A stretch of 64,000 nucleotides of DNA from positions 102,830 through 166,829 of the forward strand of contig JAGLIF010000002.1 of NCBI GenBank assembly GCA_023143095.1, read 5' to 3'. The position numbers were made by a program, and so were the translations under genes. Below are positions 54,843 through 62,092 of the stretch, in pieces; within the stretch, counting starts at the first letter, position 1, and each line of letters opens with the position of its first letter. The notes under the pieces are model-generated. The model saw nothing but the letters and a program-made list of their open reading frames with translations, had not been told where the DNA came from and searched no databases. This DNA is from Candidatus Altimarinota bacterium (GTDB lineage Bacteria; Patescibacteriota; Gracilibacteria; UBA4473).

Positions 54843-55112
54843 ATGAATACTATTTCTTACAGTCAAACACGGCAAAATTTGAAATCGGTTTTTGATTCAG
54901 TTGTAAATGATAGCCAACCTGTCTTTGTGAAAAGAAAGAATGGTGAAAATATAGTTATTCTTTCTGAATCGGATTATACAGCATTGAACGAAACAGCTTA
55001 TCTACTTTCAAGTTCTGCAAATCGAAAACATTTAAAAGATGGTCTCAATAATTTAGAAAAAGGTGAATTTCAAGTATTTGATTCTTTAGAAGACTTAGAT
55101 AATGCGATTTAA
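54843..55112 (+). CDS. yefM: YefM/Phd-type antitoxin
   Basis: 89 residues from ATG 54843. N-terminal MNTISYSQTRQNLKSVFDSV and KNGENIVILSESDYTALNETAYL are the Phd/YefM DNA-binding fold; the C-terminal 30 residues are the flexible toxin-binding tail (SLEDLDNAI). Neutralises the toxin and represses the operon. Overlaps the toxin gene by 11 nt. Confidence 0.93.
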   Translation: MNTISYSQTRQNLKSVFDSVVNDSQPVFVKRKNGENIVILSESDYTALNETAYLLSSSANRKHLKDGLNNLEKGEFQVFDSLEDLDNAI

Positions 55113-55356
55113 ATTTGAAAATAAAGCGTTAAAAGATTTTAAGTATTGGAAAGAAAATCATCAAATCATTTATAAAAAAATATTAAGGTTATTGAAATCT
55201 ATTTCTCATAATCATTTTGAAGGAATCGGTAAACCAGAACCACTGAAAGAAAATTTATCTGGTTGGTGGTCTCGACGAATAAACCGTGAACATCGATTAA
55301 TCTATAAAATAGAAGGAGATAATATTTTGATTTTGTCTTGTCGGTATCATTATTAA
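55102..55356 (+). CDS. yoeB: YoeB-type ribosome-dependent mRNA interferase toxin
   Basis: 84 residues, full length for YoeB/Txe. FENKALKDFKYWKENHQIIYKKI, GIGKPEPLKENLSGWWSRRINREHRLIYKI and the C-terminal CRYHY hold the catalytic Glu, Arg, His and Tyr set. Cleaves mRNA on the ribosome when the antitoxin is lost. The pair is type II and lies just outside the mobile element. Confidence 0.95.
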   Translation: MRFKFENKALKDFKYWKENHQIIYKKILRLLKSISHNHFEGIGKPEPLKENLSGWWSRRINREHRLIYKIEGDNILILSCRYHY

Positions 55357-55377
55357 AAACCATCTTTTTAATAATTC

Positions 55378-55415
55378 TATGTAATGATTATAATCATGAT
55401 TATAATCATTACATA
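55378..55415. repeat. 38-bp perfect palindrome
   Basis: Every base of 55378-55396 pairs with 55397-55415. Inside are two copies of the 14-bp palindrome ATGATTATAATCAT overlapping at the centre. 21 nt after the toxin stop; no T-tract, so a simple terminator is unlikely. Confidence 0.85.
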
Positions 55416-55549
55416 ACTAGTCACAAAACTGGTTCGAAAAATCACTCGTATTGATTATTATTCCTCTCTTATTTTCGCACAAGCAGGGGTGTCTTTTCTC
55501 ATTCCTGCGTAAATATGGTTGTCTTTTCTCATTTCTGCTCCCTTTCCTC

Positions 55550-55569
55550 ATTCCTGCGAAGGCAGGAAT
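55550..55569. repeat. REP-like palindrome, copy 2
   Basis: ATTCCTGCGAAGGCAGGAAT, same unit as 30286-30304. Partial degenerate copies lie at 55493-55505 and 55530-55540. Confidence 0.6.
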
Positions 55570-55578
55570 CTATGTAAT

Positions 55579-55608
55579 TTGTCTTCCCGTTCTTGAAACG
55601 GGATCTAC
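55579..55608 (-). repeat. Dispersed 30-bp palindromic repeat, copy 2
   Basis: Matches the reverse complement of 5127-5156 in 29 of 30 bases; hairpin CCCGTT-N5-AACGGG. Confidence 0.7.
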
Positions 55609-55642
55609 GATTTTTTGGGTTCAAATTCTTTCTTAACTATTT

Positions 55643-55675
55643 AAAAAAATCAGACTAATGTCTGATGTTTTTGAA
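55643..55675 (-). terminator. Displaced tRNA-Ser terminator
   Basis: Minus-strand hairpin ATCAGAC/GTCTGAT (55649-55655 / 55660-55666) followed by seven T. It lies directly after the 19-bp tRNA tail, where the original tRNA-Ser terminator would have been before integration. Confidence 0.6.
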
Positions 55676-55694
55676 ATGGAGGAGAGAGAGGGAT
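55676..55694. repeat. Left attachment repeat (tRNA-Ser 3' tail)
   Basis: ATGGAGGAGAGAGAGGGAT, identical and in the same orientation as 63654-63672, which is the 3' end of the intact tRNA-Ser gene including the CCA. Bounds the mobile element on the left. Confidence 0.75.
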
Positions 55695-55806
55695 ACTCGT
55701 CCCTTCTGCCCGAATACTCGGGACTCGGTGGAGCTTCCAGCACGAAATCAAAGATTTCGGCTTACAGTCGAACCCTTTTGGGTTCAAATCCCTAATTCGC
55801 TTCGCT
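55695..55806. other. Chain of short perfect hairpins next to the left attachment site
   Basis: Plus strand, in order: GGGA-N6-TCCC (55691-55704), CCCGA-N4-TCGGG, GGA-N3-TCC, CGAAATC-N3-GATTTCG, GAACCC-N4-GGGTTC. Two loops share TACTCG. It starts with the tRNA tail but cannot be folded into a tRNA. Possibly the remnant of an earlier element or a decayed structured RNA. Confidence 0.5.
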
Positions 55807-55818
55807 CATGTATAAAAA

Positions 55819-55859
55819 AATTCTAGTCTGAAGACTAAAATTATTTTTATGGAGGAGAG
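55819..55859 (-). repeat. Second terminator plus partial tRNA tail
   Basis: ATGGAGGAGAG (55849-55859) repeats the first 11 bases of the tRNA tail and is preceded by a hairpin TAGTC/GACTA with flanking A/T runs, the same arrangement as at 55643-55694. Confidence 0.5.
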
Positions 55860-55936
55860 TTCGGGAGTTTATGAGGAACTGAAGGATGTTACATGTTTAA
55901 ACATTTTAATTTACATCTACCTTTTCCTGCTTTCGA

Positions 55937-56023
55937 TTATTGACTAATAAGCTCCATTATTGAACTTGATTTATCTAAAGTTATTACGCCATCAAAATCA
56001 AAAAAAATCCATTTTGTGCTCAT
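55937..56023 (-). pseudogene. Truncated HAD-family hydrolase (N-terminal 28 codons)
   Basis: Frame starting ATG (cat at 56021-56023): MSTKWIFFDFDGVITLDKSS, then TAA after 28 residues. DFDGVIT is HAD motif I with both aspartates; the rest of the enzyme is missing. Likely the remnant of a gene cut by an integration or deletion at the edge of the element. Confidence 0.5.
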
Positions 56024-56185
56024 AGTAAAATTTTTATAAAAAATATTGTATTAGAAATGTAATAAATCACTCTAAAAATAAAAGTTTTTTTTAGAAAGAA
56101 GTTATCTTATTCAAAATTTAAAACGAAATAATAGCGTATATCGTTGAGTTGAATAGAATAGGAACAGAATTGTAAAATTGCAAAT

Positions 56186-59100
56186 ATGTCAGACAAATCA
56201 ATAGAGATTGTTATAAACTATTTATTAGAAATTGAAAAGATTCTTCATTCTGGAGATGCTCGTGAACATGCTTACCGTCCAGCTTTTCAAAAACTTATAG
56301 AAAATCTTGCTTTAGATATTCAAGTTATAAATGAACCTGCTTATACAGGAGGGAATGCGCCTGATTTTTTGTTTAAAAAAGGAGATACCCCAATTGCTTA
56401 TGCGGAATGTAAAGATGTAACAATTGATATTGATCATAGGTATGTGCAGAAACAAGCGAAACGATATGTAGAAGCTTTTGGTCGAATATTGCTGACCAAT
56501 TATTATGATTTTCAGATTATTAATGAATCAGGGGAAGTGGTAAAAATTTCCATTGCAGAAATGGCTGATGGAAAAATTGTTCCACAATCAACAAACTTTG
56601 AGAGTTTTGTAAATCTTATTCGAGATTATATTACCCCTTCACATCGAACTATTCGTTCGGCGAAGAAACTGGCTGAAATTATGGCGAGTAAAGCAAGAAT
56701 TCTTAGAGACAATGCTCTAGCTTCACTAACAGAAAATCCCGATTCTGATATTTATGCCCAATATATTACTTTCAAAGAAATCCTGATTCGTGATCTTACG
56801 GAAAAAGATTTTGCGGATATGTATGCTCAGACTTTGGTGTATGGGCTTTTTGTAGCACGATATTTTGATCTGACTTTGAAAACTTTTTCTCGGCATGAAG
56901 CACAAGACCTCCTTCCTTCTACTAATCCATTACTCAAGAAATTCTTTGGTCATGTAGCGGGAACTGATTATGACCCCAAAATTGCCTGGTTGGTAGATAG
57001 TTTGATTGAGGCGTATTTGAGTACGGATGTACATGAGTTGATGCATAAGGAATTTGTAACAAAACAAAAAGATCCAGTACTTCATTTTTATGAAACTTTT
57101 CTAACAAAGTACGATCAGGGATTGCGGAAAAAGCGTGGAGTATACTATACGCCAGAGCCTGTGGTCTCTTTTATTGTGCGTTCGGTTGATCAGATATTGA
57201 AAACAAAGTTTAATTTACCAAAAGGGTTGGCAGATAACAGTAAAATTGAGCACAAGATCAAAGTTCAAGCTGAAGATAAGCGAACAAAAGATAATATTAA
57301 AAAAGGGACAGAAAAAATACATAAAGTACAAATCCTTGATCCAGCAGTTGGAACAGGAACTTTTCTCAACGAAGTGATTCATGAGATTCATAAATCGTTC
57401 AAAGGACAAGAGGGGATGTGGCAGGGTTATGCTAAAGATCATTTATTACCTCGCCTACATGGTTTTGAATTGATGATGGCGAGTTATACGATGGCACATT
57501 TGAAACTGGGGGTGACGCTTGCAGAACTTGGATACAAAGGAAAAGAAAGACTTTCTGTGTGGCTAACCAATAGTTTGGAAAAGGGTGTACACGAGTTTCC
57601 GAATCTTTTTATGAGTCAATGGCTGACGGAGGAATCGCATCAAGCGTCATGGATCAAAAGCGAACTTCCAATAATGGTTGTATTAGGAAATCCACCGTAT
57701 AGTGGAGAAAGTTTTAATAAAAATAATACAGGACATAATGTGTACAAAGTAGAACCAGGAGGAAAACAAAAGCTTCAAGAACAAAACTCGAAGTGGCTCA
57801 ATGATGATTATGTAAAATTTATTCGATTTGCAGAGAGTCAGGTTGAAAAAACTGGGGAAGGGGTTGTAAGTTTTATTACTCCTCATGGATATTTAGATAA
57901 TCCGACTTTTCGAGGAATGCGTTGGCACTTGATGAAGACCTTTGATGAGATTTATGTTTTGGATTTGCACGGAAATGCAAATAAAAAAGAAAAAACTCCT
58001 GAGGGAGCAAAAGATGAGAATGTTTTTGGGATCAAAACTGGTACAACAATACTTTTGGCGATAAAGAATAATGATAACAATAGAAAACTTGCTAAAGTTT
58101 TTCATGCGGATTTTTATGGGAAGCAAAAAGATAAATATCGGCAATTAAATGAAAATAGTTGGGAATCAATAAAGTGGAAAAAGTTATCTCCAAACGAACC
58201 AAGTCTTTATTTTGTACCTTTTGATGATGAAAAAAAGAAGAAATATGATGAAGGATTTTCTGTAAAAGATCTGTTTCCTATAAATGGAGTAGGAATGACA
58301 ACCGCTCATGATGACTTTGTTATCAAAAAAGATAAAAATGAGCTTTTGAAAATGTATGAAGATTTTCAGTCTACAAGAAGAGATGCAGATCTTCTTCATG
58401 AAAAATTTAATGTTAAAAAGAAAACTGGTTGGAATATACTAGATGGTTATGACAGTATAAAAAACGAAGAAGATTTAGAAACATATATTTATCCCATATC
58501 ATATCGTCCTTTTGACACTCGTTATGTTTTTTATGAAGATAGGTTGATTTGGAGGACAGTAAGGAGGGTGATGCAACCTTTTCTTGATGGAGCAAATGTG
58601 GGATTAGTTACTGCAAGAACGAACAAATCTGAAAATTGTGATCATTTTTTTGTTTCAAAATATATTATGGAAACAAAGTGTGGAGAAAGAACTACTCAAT
58701 CTTCAATTTTTCCACTATATTTCTACGATGAGTTTGTTGGAAAAATTCCTAATTTAGATGATGAAATTGTCTTGAAAATCGCCAACAAGTTAAATATGCG
58801 TCCTGATTGGATTCCAGAATGTGCGCAGGCAGTAAGAGAAGGAGAATCTGCTCATGAACTTGATAGTTTAGAAACATTTTCTCCTGAAGATATGCTTGAT
58901 TACATTTATGCGGTTCTTCATAGTCCAAAATATCGAGAGAAATACAAAGAATTTCTGAAAATTGATTTTCCACGAGTGCTATATCCCAAAGATAAAGAAA
59001 TTTTTTGGAAACTTGTTGAACTTGGACGAGAGTTGCAGGGATTGCATTTATTAGAATCTCCAAAAGTTTCTGATTTTATTACGACTTTTCCTATTGGCGG

Positions 59101-59359
59101 ATCAAATATCGTTGAGAAACGATATCCAAAGTTTGAAGACGGAAAAGTGTTTTTGAACGAAATACAGTATTTTGGAAATGTTACAGAAGTAGCATGGAAC
59201 TTTTACATTGGTGGATATCAGCCAGCACAAAAATGGCTCAAGGATCGTCGAGAGCGAGAATTGAGCACGGAAGATATTGAACACTATCAACAAATGATTG
59301 TGGCGTTGAGTGATACTGGGAGGATTATGGGGGAGATTGATGGAGTTATTAAGATTTAA
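56186..59359 (+). CDS. Type IIG-like restriction-modification enzyme
   Basis: 1057 residues. An N-terminal PD-(D/E)XK nuclease (about 57-80: NAPDFLF, then IAYAECKD), a helical region with YYTPEPVVSFIVRSVDQIL (about 315), an N6-adenine methyltransferase with SAM motif I LDPAVGTGTFLNEV (about 384) and catalytic NPPY in VLGNPPYSGE (about 500), and a C-terminal target-recognition part (about 700-1057). No helicase motifs, so it is smaller than type ISP enzymes. Methylates its own target and cuts unmodified DNA in one chain. Twelve nt before the Abi-like gene, so likely one operon. Recognition sequence unknown. Confidence 0.85.
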   Translation: MSDKSIEIVINYLLEIEKILHSGDAREHAYRPAFQKLIENLALDIQVINEPAYTGGNAPDFLFKKGDTPIAYAECKDVTIDIDHRYVQKQAKRYVEAFGRILLTNYYDFQIINESGEVVKISIAEMADGKIVPQSTNFESFVNLIRDYITPSHRTIRSAKKLAEIMASKARILRDNALASLTENPDSDIYAQYITFKEILIRDLTEKDFADMYAQTLVYGLFVARYFDLTLKTFSRHEAQDLLPSTNPLLKKFFGHVAGTDYDPKIAWLVDSLIEAYLSTDVHELMHKEFVTKQKDPVLHFYETFLTKYDQGLRKKRGVYYTPEPVVSFIVRSVDQILKTKFNLPKGLADNSKIEHKIKVQAEDKRTKDNIKKGTEKIHKVQILDPAVGTGTFLNEVIHEIHKSFKGQEGMWQGYAKDHLLPRLHGFELMMASYTMAHLKLGVTLAELGYKGKERLSVWLTNSLEKGVHEFPNLFMSQWLTEESHQASWIKSELPIMVVLGNPPYSGESFNKNNTGHNVYKVEPGGKQKLQEQNSKWLNDDYVKFIRFAESQVEKTGEGVVSFITPHGYLDNPTFRGMRWHLMKTFDEIYVLDLHGNANKKEKTPEGAKDENVFGIKTGTTILLAIKNNDNNRKLAKVFHADFYGKQKDKYRQLNENSWESIKWKKLSPNEPSLYFVPFDDEKKKKYDEGFSVKDLFPINGVGMTTAHDDFVIKKDKNELLKMYEDFQSTRRDADLLHEKFNVKKKTGWNILDGYDSIKNEEDLETYIYPISYRPFDTRYVFYEDRLIWRTVRRVMQPFLDGANVGLVTARTNKSENCDHFFVSKYIMETKCGERTTQSSIFPLYFYDEFVGKIPNLDDEIVLKIANKLNMRPDWIPECAQAVREGESAHELDSLETFSPEDMLDYIYAVLHSPKYREKYKEFLKIDFPRVLYPKDKEIFWKLVELGRELQGLHLLESPKVSDFITTFPIGGSNIVEKRYPKFEDGKVFLNEIQYFGNVTEVAWNFYIGGYQPAQKWLKDRRERELSTEDIEHYQQMIVALSDTGRIMGEIDGVIKI

Positions 59360-59370
59360 ATTAAAAAACT

Positions 59371-60159
59371 ATGGACAATACAATATCTCCTAAATATCAA
59401 ATGAAACTGACCGAAGTGTTGGAAAAAGCGATTTGGGATGAATTTTCAAGTTATAAGAACGTAGAATTTTATTTGGACAAATGGTATGAATATGATGGAA
59501 GCTTTTGGGAGAATTTTAAGATTTATCATAAAGAAAGTGGTGAAGTTGATCTTCTTCCTACTTTGCATGGAATAGATGGAGAGTTGTTGTTAAAGATTGC
59601 TATTGATATGGGAGTTGAAACTCCTGATTTTATTCCAATTATTCCTACATTTAAAAATGATCTAAAAGTAGATTATAAAAAGGCATTTGAGGTGTTTCAA
59701 AAAGCCTTGAAACAGGTTGAAGAAAATCCAGATTTAGCGATAGGATTAGTGAATGCTACTCTTGAAAGTATTATTAAACATATTTTAAAGAGCCCTGAAA
59801 TTAAAACTAAATACAACATAAAAAAGACTTTGTATGACTTAACAGGAAAATTACTTAAGGAATTTAAAATGTTTCCGAACAGTGAACAAACACAAGAAGA
59901 AGTAAGAAATATTGGAAGTTCATTAATGAAAGTATCTAAAAATATTGAAAAATTAAGAAGCGATAAGACCTTTTTACATGGGAAAACGGATGGAGATTAT
60001 GTTGTTGATGATCCTCTATATGCATATTTTGTTATCAATGCAGTTTCGACTGTTGGTTTATTCCTCATTTCTTTCTATAATAAAAAATTTAAAAAAATCA
60101 TTGAAACAGAAAAGAAACAAAAAACAGAGGAAGTTAGTGCGGAAGATCTGCCTTTTTAA
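59371..60159 (+). CDS. Abortive-infection family protein with an SSB-type C-terminal tip
   Basis: 262 residues. N-terminal 90 residues are of unknown fold. Residues about 100-240 resemble the Abi_C domain: AFEVFQKALKQVEENPDLAIGLVNATLESIIKHIL-type helices (core LAIGLVNATLESIIKHIL) and IEKLRSDKTFLHGKTDGD with the conserved HG. A Lys-rich linker leads to the last ten residues, EEVSAEDLPF, identical to the end of the SSB encoded at 22871-23299. SSB tips dock replication and repair proteins, so this protein may compete for or recruit them (inference). Downstream partner of the restriction-modification gene. Confidence 0.75.
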   Translation: MDNTISPKYQMKLTEVLEKAIWDEFSSYKNVEFYLDKWYEYDGSFWENFKIYHKESGEVDLLPTLHGIDGELLLKIAIDMGVETPDFIPIIPTFKNDLKVDYKKAFEVFQKALKQVEENPDLAIGLVNATLESIIKHILKSPEIKTKYNIKKTLYDLTGKLLKEFKMFPNSEQTQEEVRNIGSSLMKVSKNIEKLRSDKTFLHGKTDGDYVVDDPLYAYFVINAVSTVGLFLISFYNKKFKKIIETEKKQKTEEVSAEDLPF

Positions 60160-60224
60160 GAAATAATTCAATAAATATAAATCAGGTATTAAATTAATTT
60201 AAAATGTGATAAGGCAATAGACAA

Positions 60225-60263
60225 AATATCGTAGATCCATCGTCTTGGAGGTGGATGACAGTA
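60225..60263 (+). repeat. Relative of the 30-bp dispersed repeat
   Basis: Begins GACAAAATATCGTAGATCC, matching the head of the copy at 5115-5135, but has its own stem ATCCA/TGGAT. Confidence 0.5.
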
Positions 60264-60304
60264 TTCTTTCAGAGAAGAGGAAACAAGAAAAAAATTATTG
60301 ACTG

Positions 60305-60324
60305 GATTCCCACCTTCGCGGGAA
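60305..60324. repeat. REP-like palindrome, variant
   Basis: ATTCCCACCTTCGCGGGAAT, a variant of the unit at 30286 and 55550 with a changed stem. Confidence 0.55.
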
Positions 60325-60731
60325 TGAGAAGAATAGGGTATCCATACTCTATAGATACCTGAAAATGAAGGCTATCTAAAGATTGGAACTTTAAAATCTT
60401 TCGAAAAATAAAGAATTATTTCTCGAAATTTAGCTTCAGAAAGTCGTGAACGGTTGTAGTACTTGTTTTTCATTGTCTAGATAAGTGTTTTTAGAGTATT
60501 TGCTAACTCTTTACTTGTCTAGACCCTAAAATAAAATGAAGATACAGAAAAACTAATAGAGCTGTTTCATTATTATATAATCTTGTCTTGTATAAAATAG
60601 TTGTTCAAGTTGATTAAAATTTGACAAAACTCCTCCAAGTTGCTACGCTTCAAAGCAAGCTATTGATTTTAATTGCTTTTAAAGATTTGCTTAGCTAACT
60701 AGGATAGTTGTAACTAACTGTCTTTGTTTTC

Positions 60732-60758
60732 AAGTCCTTTTATTAGGACTTTTTTTTA
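60732..60758 (+). terminator. Intrinsic terminator
   Basis: AAGTCCT (60732-60738) pairs with AGGACTT (60745-60751), followed by a T run. Confidence 0.7.
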
Positions 60759-60810
60759 TTTTCTTATTTTGTGTCCTCTGTGCGTTTTTACGCATGGGGG
60801 ATTTTTGCGT

Positions 60811-60969
60811 ATGTCAAAATCAAAAAACTCATTAATCCGAAAATTCCAAAAACTCTATGAAAAAGAGTACGGAAGAGCTGTATCTGAAAGTGAAGCTGAA
60901 AGGATTTTATCCTCTCTCGGCGATCTCCTGCTTTTAGCAGGAGTTGACGAGAGAGAGAATCCTCCATAG
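60811..60969 (+). CDS. Small helical protein, plasmid-type
   Basis: 52 residues from ATG 60811 (the longer frame reads through the terminator region). MSKSKNSLIRKFQKLYEKEY then a helix AVSESEAERILSSLGDLLLL. The SEAERILSSL pattern occurs in small genes next to plasmid and ICE replication genes, often uncharacterised. Overlaps the cruciform repeat and precedes the Rep gene. Confidence 0.5.
   Translation: MSKSKNSLIRKFQKLYEKEYGRAVSESEAERILSSLGDLLLLAGVDERENPP
60902..60962. repeat. Triple nested inverted repeat, candidate replication origin
   Basis: Three concentric stems: GGATT/AATCC (60902-60906, 60958-60962), CTCTCTCG/CGAGAGAG (60912-60919, 60948-60955) and CTCCTGCT/AGCAGGAG (60925-60932, 60936-60943) with a TTT loop. 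Immediately before the Rep gene. Rolling-circle initiators nick at such cruciforms. Alternatively a regulatory hairpin for rep. Confidence 0.5.
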
Positions 60970-61048
60970 CTTAATTTATAAATGTAACGACACAGTAATG
61001 TCGTTACCACTTTTTAATTTATCTATTTATAAAACACCCATTAACCCA

Positions 61049-62092
61049 ATGAATAAAACGAAAAAACCAAATACGCCATTTACTCCTAAAATAATCCACT
61101 TCGGAATAGATTACATTCGATTAATTTTCAGTAGATATTTTGTAATAAAAGAACTTAATGATTTTTTTATTGGTTTATCTGCAAACAGTAATTACCGAGA
61201 AATTGATTGGTATGGTTACCACTTTGTCCTTGATTACACTTTTTCAGGTTCTAAAAGAACACTTAAATTTACCTATGAAAATTTTCCAATTCTCTATCTT
61301 TGCTCTTACGAAAATACAGGCGTTATCGGACAAAATATTTCTCATTCCATAGATATTTATAGCACCGCTTTTTATATTCCAGAATTGCAAAGATTTTTTT
61401 CTCAATTTTGGAAAAACATCGGATTTAGAGGGAAAATTACTCGACTTGATTTAGCTTGTGATTTAATTTGTACCCCAAAAGAAATTTTAGATTGTGGATA
61501 CATTACGCAGTTTCCAAAAGGAGCAATGCTTGGATATAATGAAAAAAATGGCAGTTGTGAAACCCGATATTTTGGAGAAAAACAAAGTAAAAATAAACGT
61601 CATTTAATCCGAATCTATGACAAACTCAAAGATTCCCAAAAAAAACAAAAACTAAAATTGTTTGGTGCTTATTTTCAGTTTCCTAATGTTACTCGTGTAG
61701 AAGTAGAAATTAGAAGTACCACCGCTAAAAGTTTACAAATTACGCCTCAAAAGATAGGGGACTTAGACTTTTTAGAATCGGTCTTTCGGACACTCGTTAT
61801 CAATGAAAGTGGAACTTATTTTAACGCACTATCAAACCTCGATTTATCGCAAGCTCAAAAAATAGAATTAGATCGTTCTTCAGTAGAAATTCCTTTAAGT
61901 CGATTAGATATTTCCAAAAGATTCCTTGGAATGGCAGTAAATTTACACGAAAGCGGAGCTGACCCAATTGGCTTTCTTATCGAAAAATTCTCAAGGTTGG
62001 GAGTTTATCGGAACTCGATTGATTGGCAAAGATTACAGAAATCAGTGCATAATATCGAGAAACTTAAATTTTCTAATCAATATAAAGAATGA
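61049..62092 (+). CDS. Replication initiation protein (Rep_trans family)
   Basis: 347 residues from ATG 61049; in-frame starts at 60944 and 60998 are possible. Family motifs: FGIDYIRLIF, ITRLDLACDL (R-x-D-x-A-x-D), LIRIYDKLKDS (the catalytic-type Tyr) and TRVEVEIR. Matches the Rep_trans initiators of rolling-circle plasmids and some integrative elements. Nicks the origin to start copying; the cruciform just upstream is a candidate site. Its stop overlaps the recombinase start by 4 bases, so excision and replication genes are coupled. Confidence 0.8.
   Translation: MNKTKKPNTPFTPKIIHFGIDYIRLIFSRYFVIKELNDFFIGLSANSNYREIDWYGYHFVLDYTFSGSKRTLKFTYENFPILYLCSYENTGVIGQNISHSIDIYSTAFYIPELQRFFSQFWKNIGFRGKITRLDLACDLICTPKEILDCGYITQFPKGAMLGYNEKNGSCETRYFGEKQSKNKRHLIRIYDKLKDSQKKQKLKLFGAYFQFPNVTRVEVEIRSTTAKSLQITPQKIGDLDFLESVFRTLVINESGTYFNALSNLDLSQAQKIELDRSSVEIPLSRLDISKRFLGMAVNLHESGADPIGFLIEKFSRLGVYRNSIDWQRLQKSVHNIEKLKFSNQYKE

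Larger units (their letters stand above)
55357..56185. other. 829-bp gene-free stretch holding repeats, tRNA tails and a gene remnant
   Basis: Contains, in order, the 38-bp palindrome, REP-like units (55480-55570), the 30-bp repeat copy 2 (55579-55608), a displaced tRNA terminator and 19-bp tRNA tail (55643-55694), a hairpin chain (55695-55806), a second terminator plus partial tail (55819-55859), and a truncated HAD gene (55937-56023, minus). No intact gene seen. Confidence 0.7.
60160..60810. other. 651-bp gene-free stretch in the element
   Basis: Holds a relative of the 30-bp repeat (60225-60263), a REP-like palindrome (60305-60324), two TTGTCTAGA repeats 42 bp apart (near 60474 and 60516), and a terminator (60732-60758). 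I see no convincing gene. Confidence 0.6.

Noticed and set aside
55451..55636. 61-residue frame on the plus strand
   Set aside because: It is a translation of REP-like and 30-bp repeats (HKQGCLFSFLRKYGC repeated), not a gene.
55676..55796. 40-residue frame starting ATGGAGGAG as a gene
   Set aside because: The ATG and first codons are the antisense tRNA tail and the rest is hairpin DNA; no protein-like pattern.
55676..55806. Intact tRNA in the hairpin chain
   Set aside because: Despite the tRNA-Ser tail, a GTA-containing loop and T-arm-like stems, no cloverleaf with a 7-bp acceptor can be formed on either strand.
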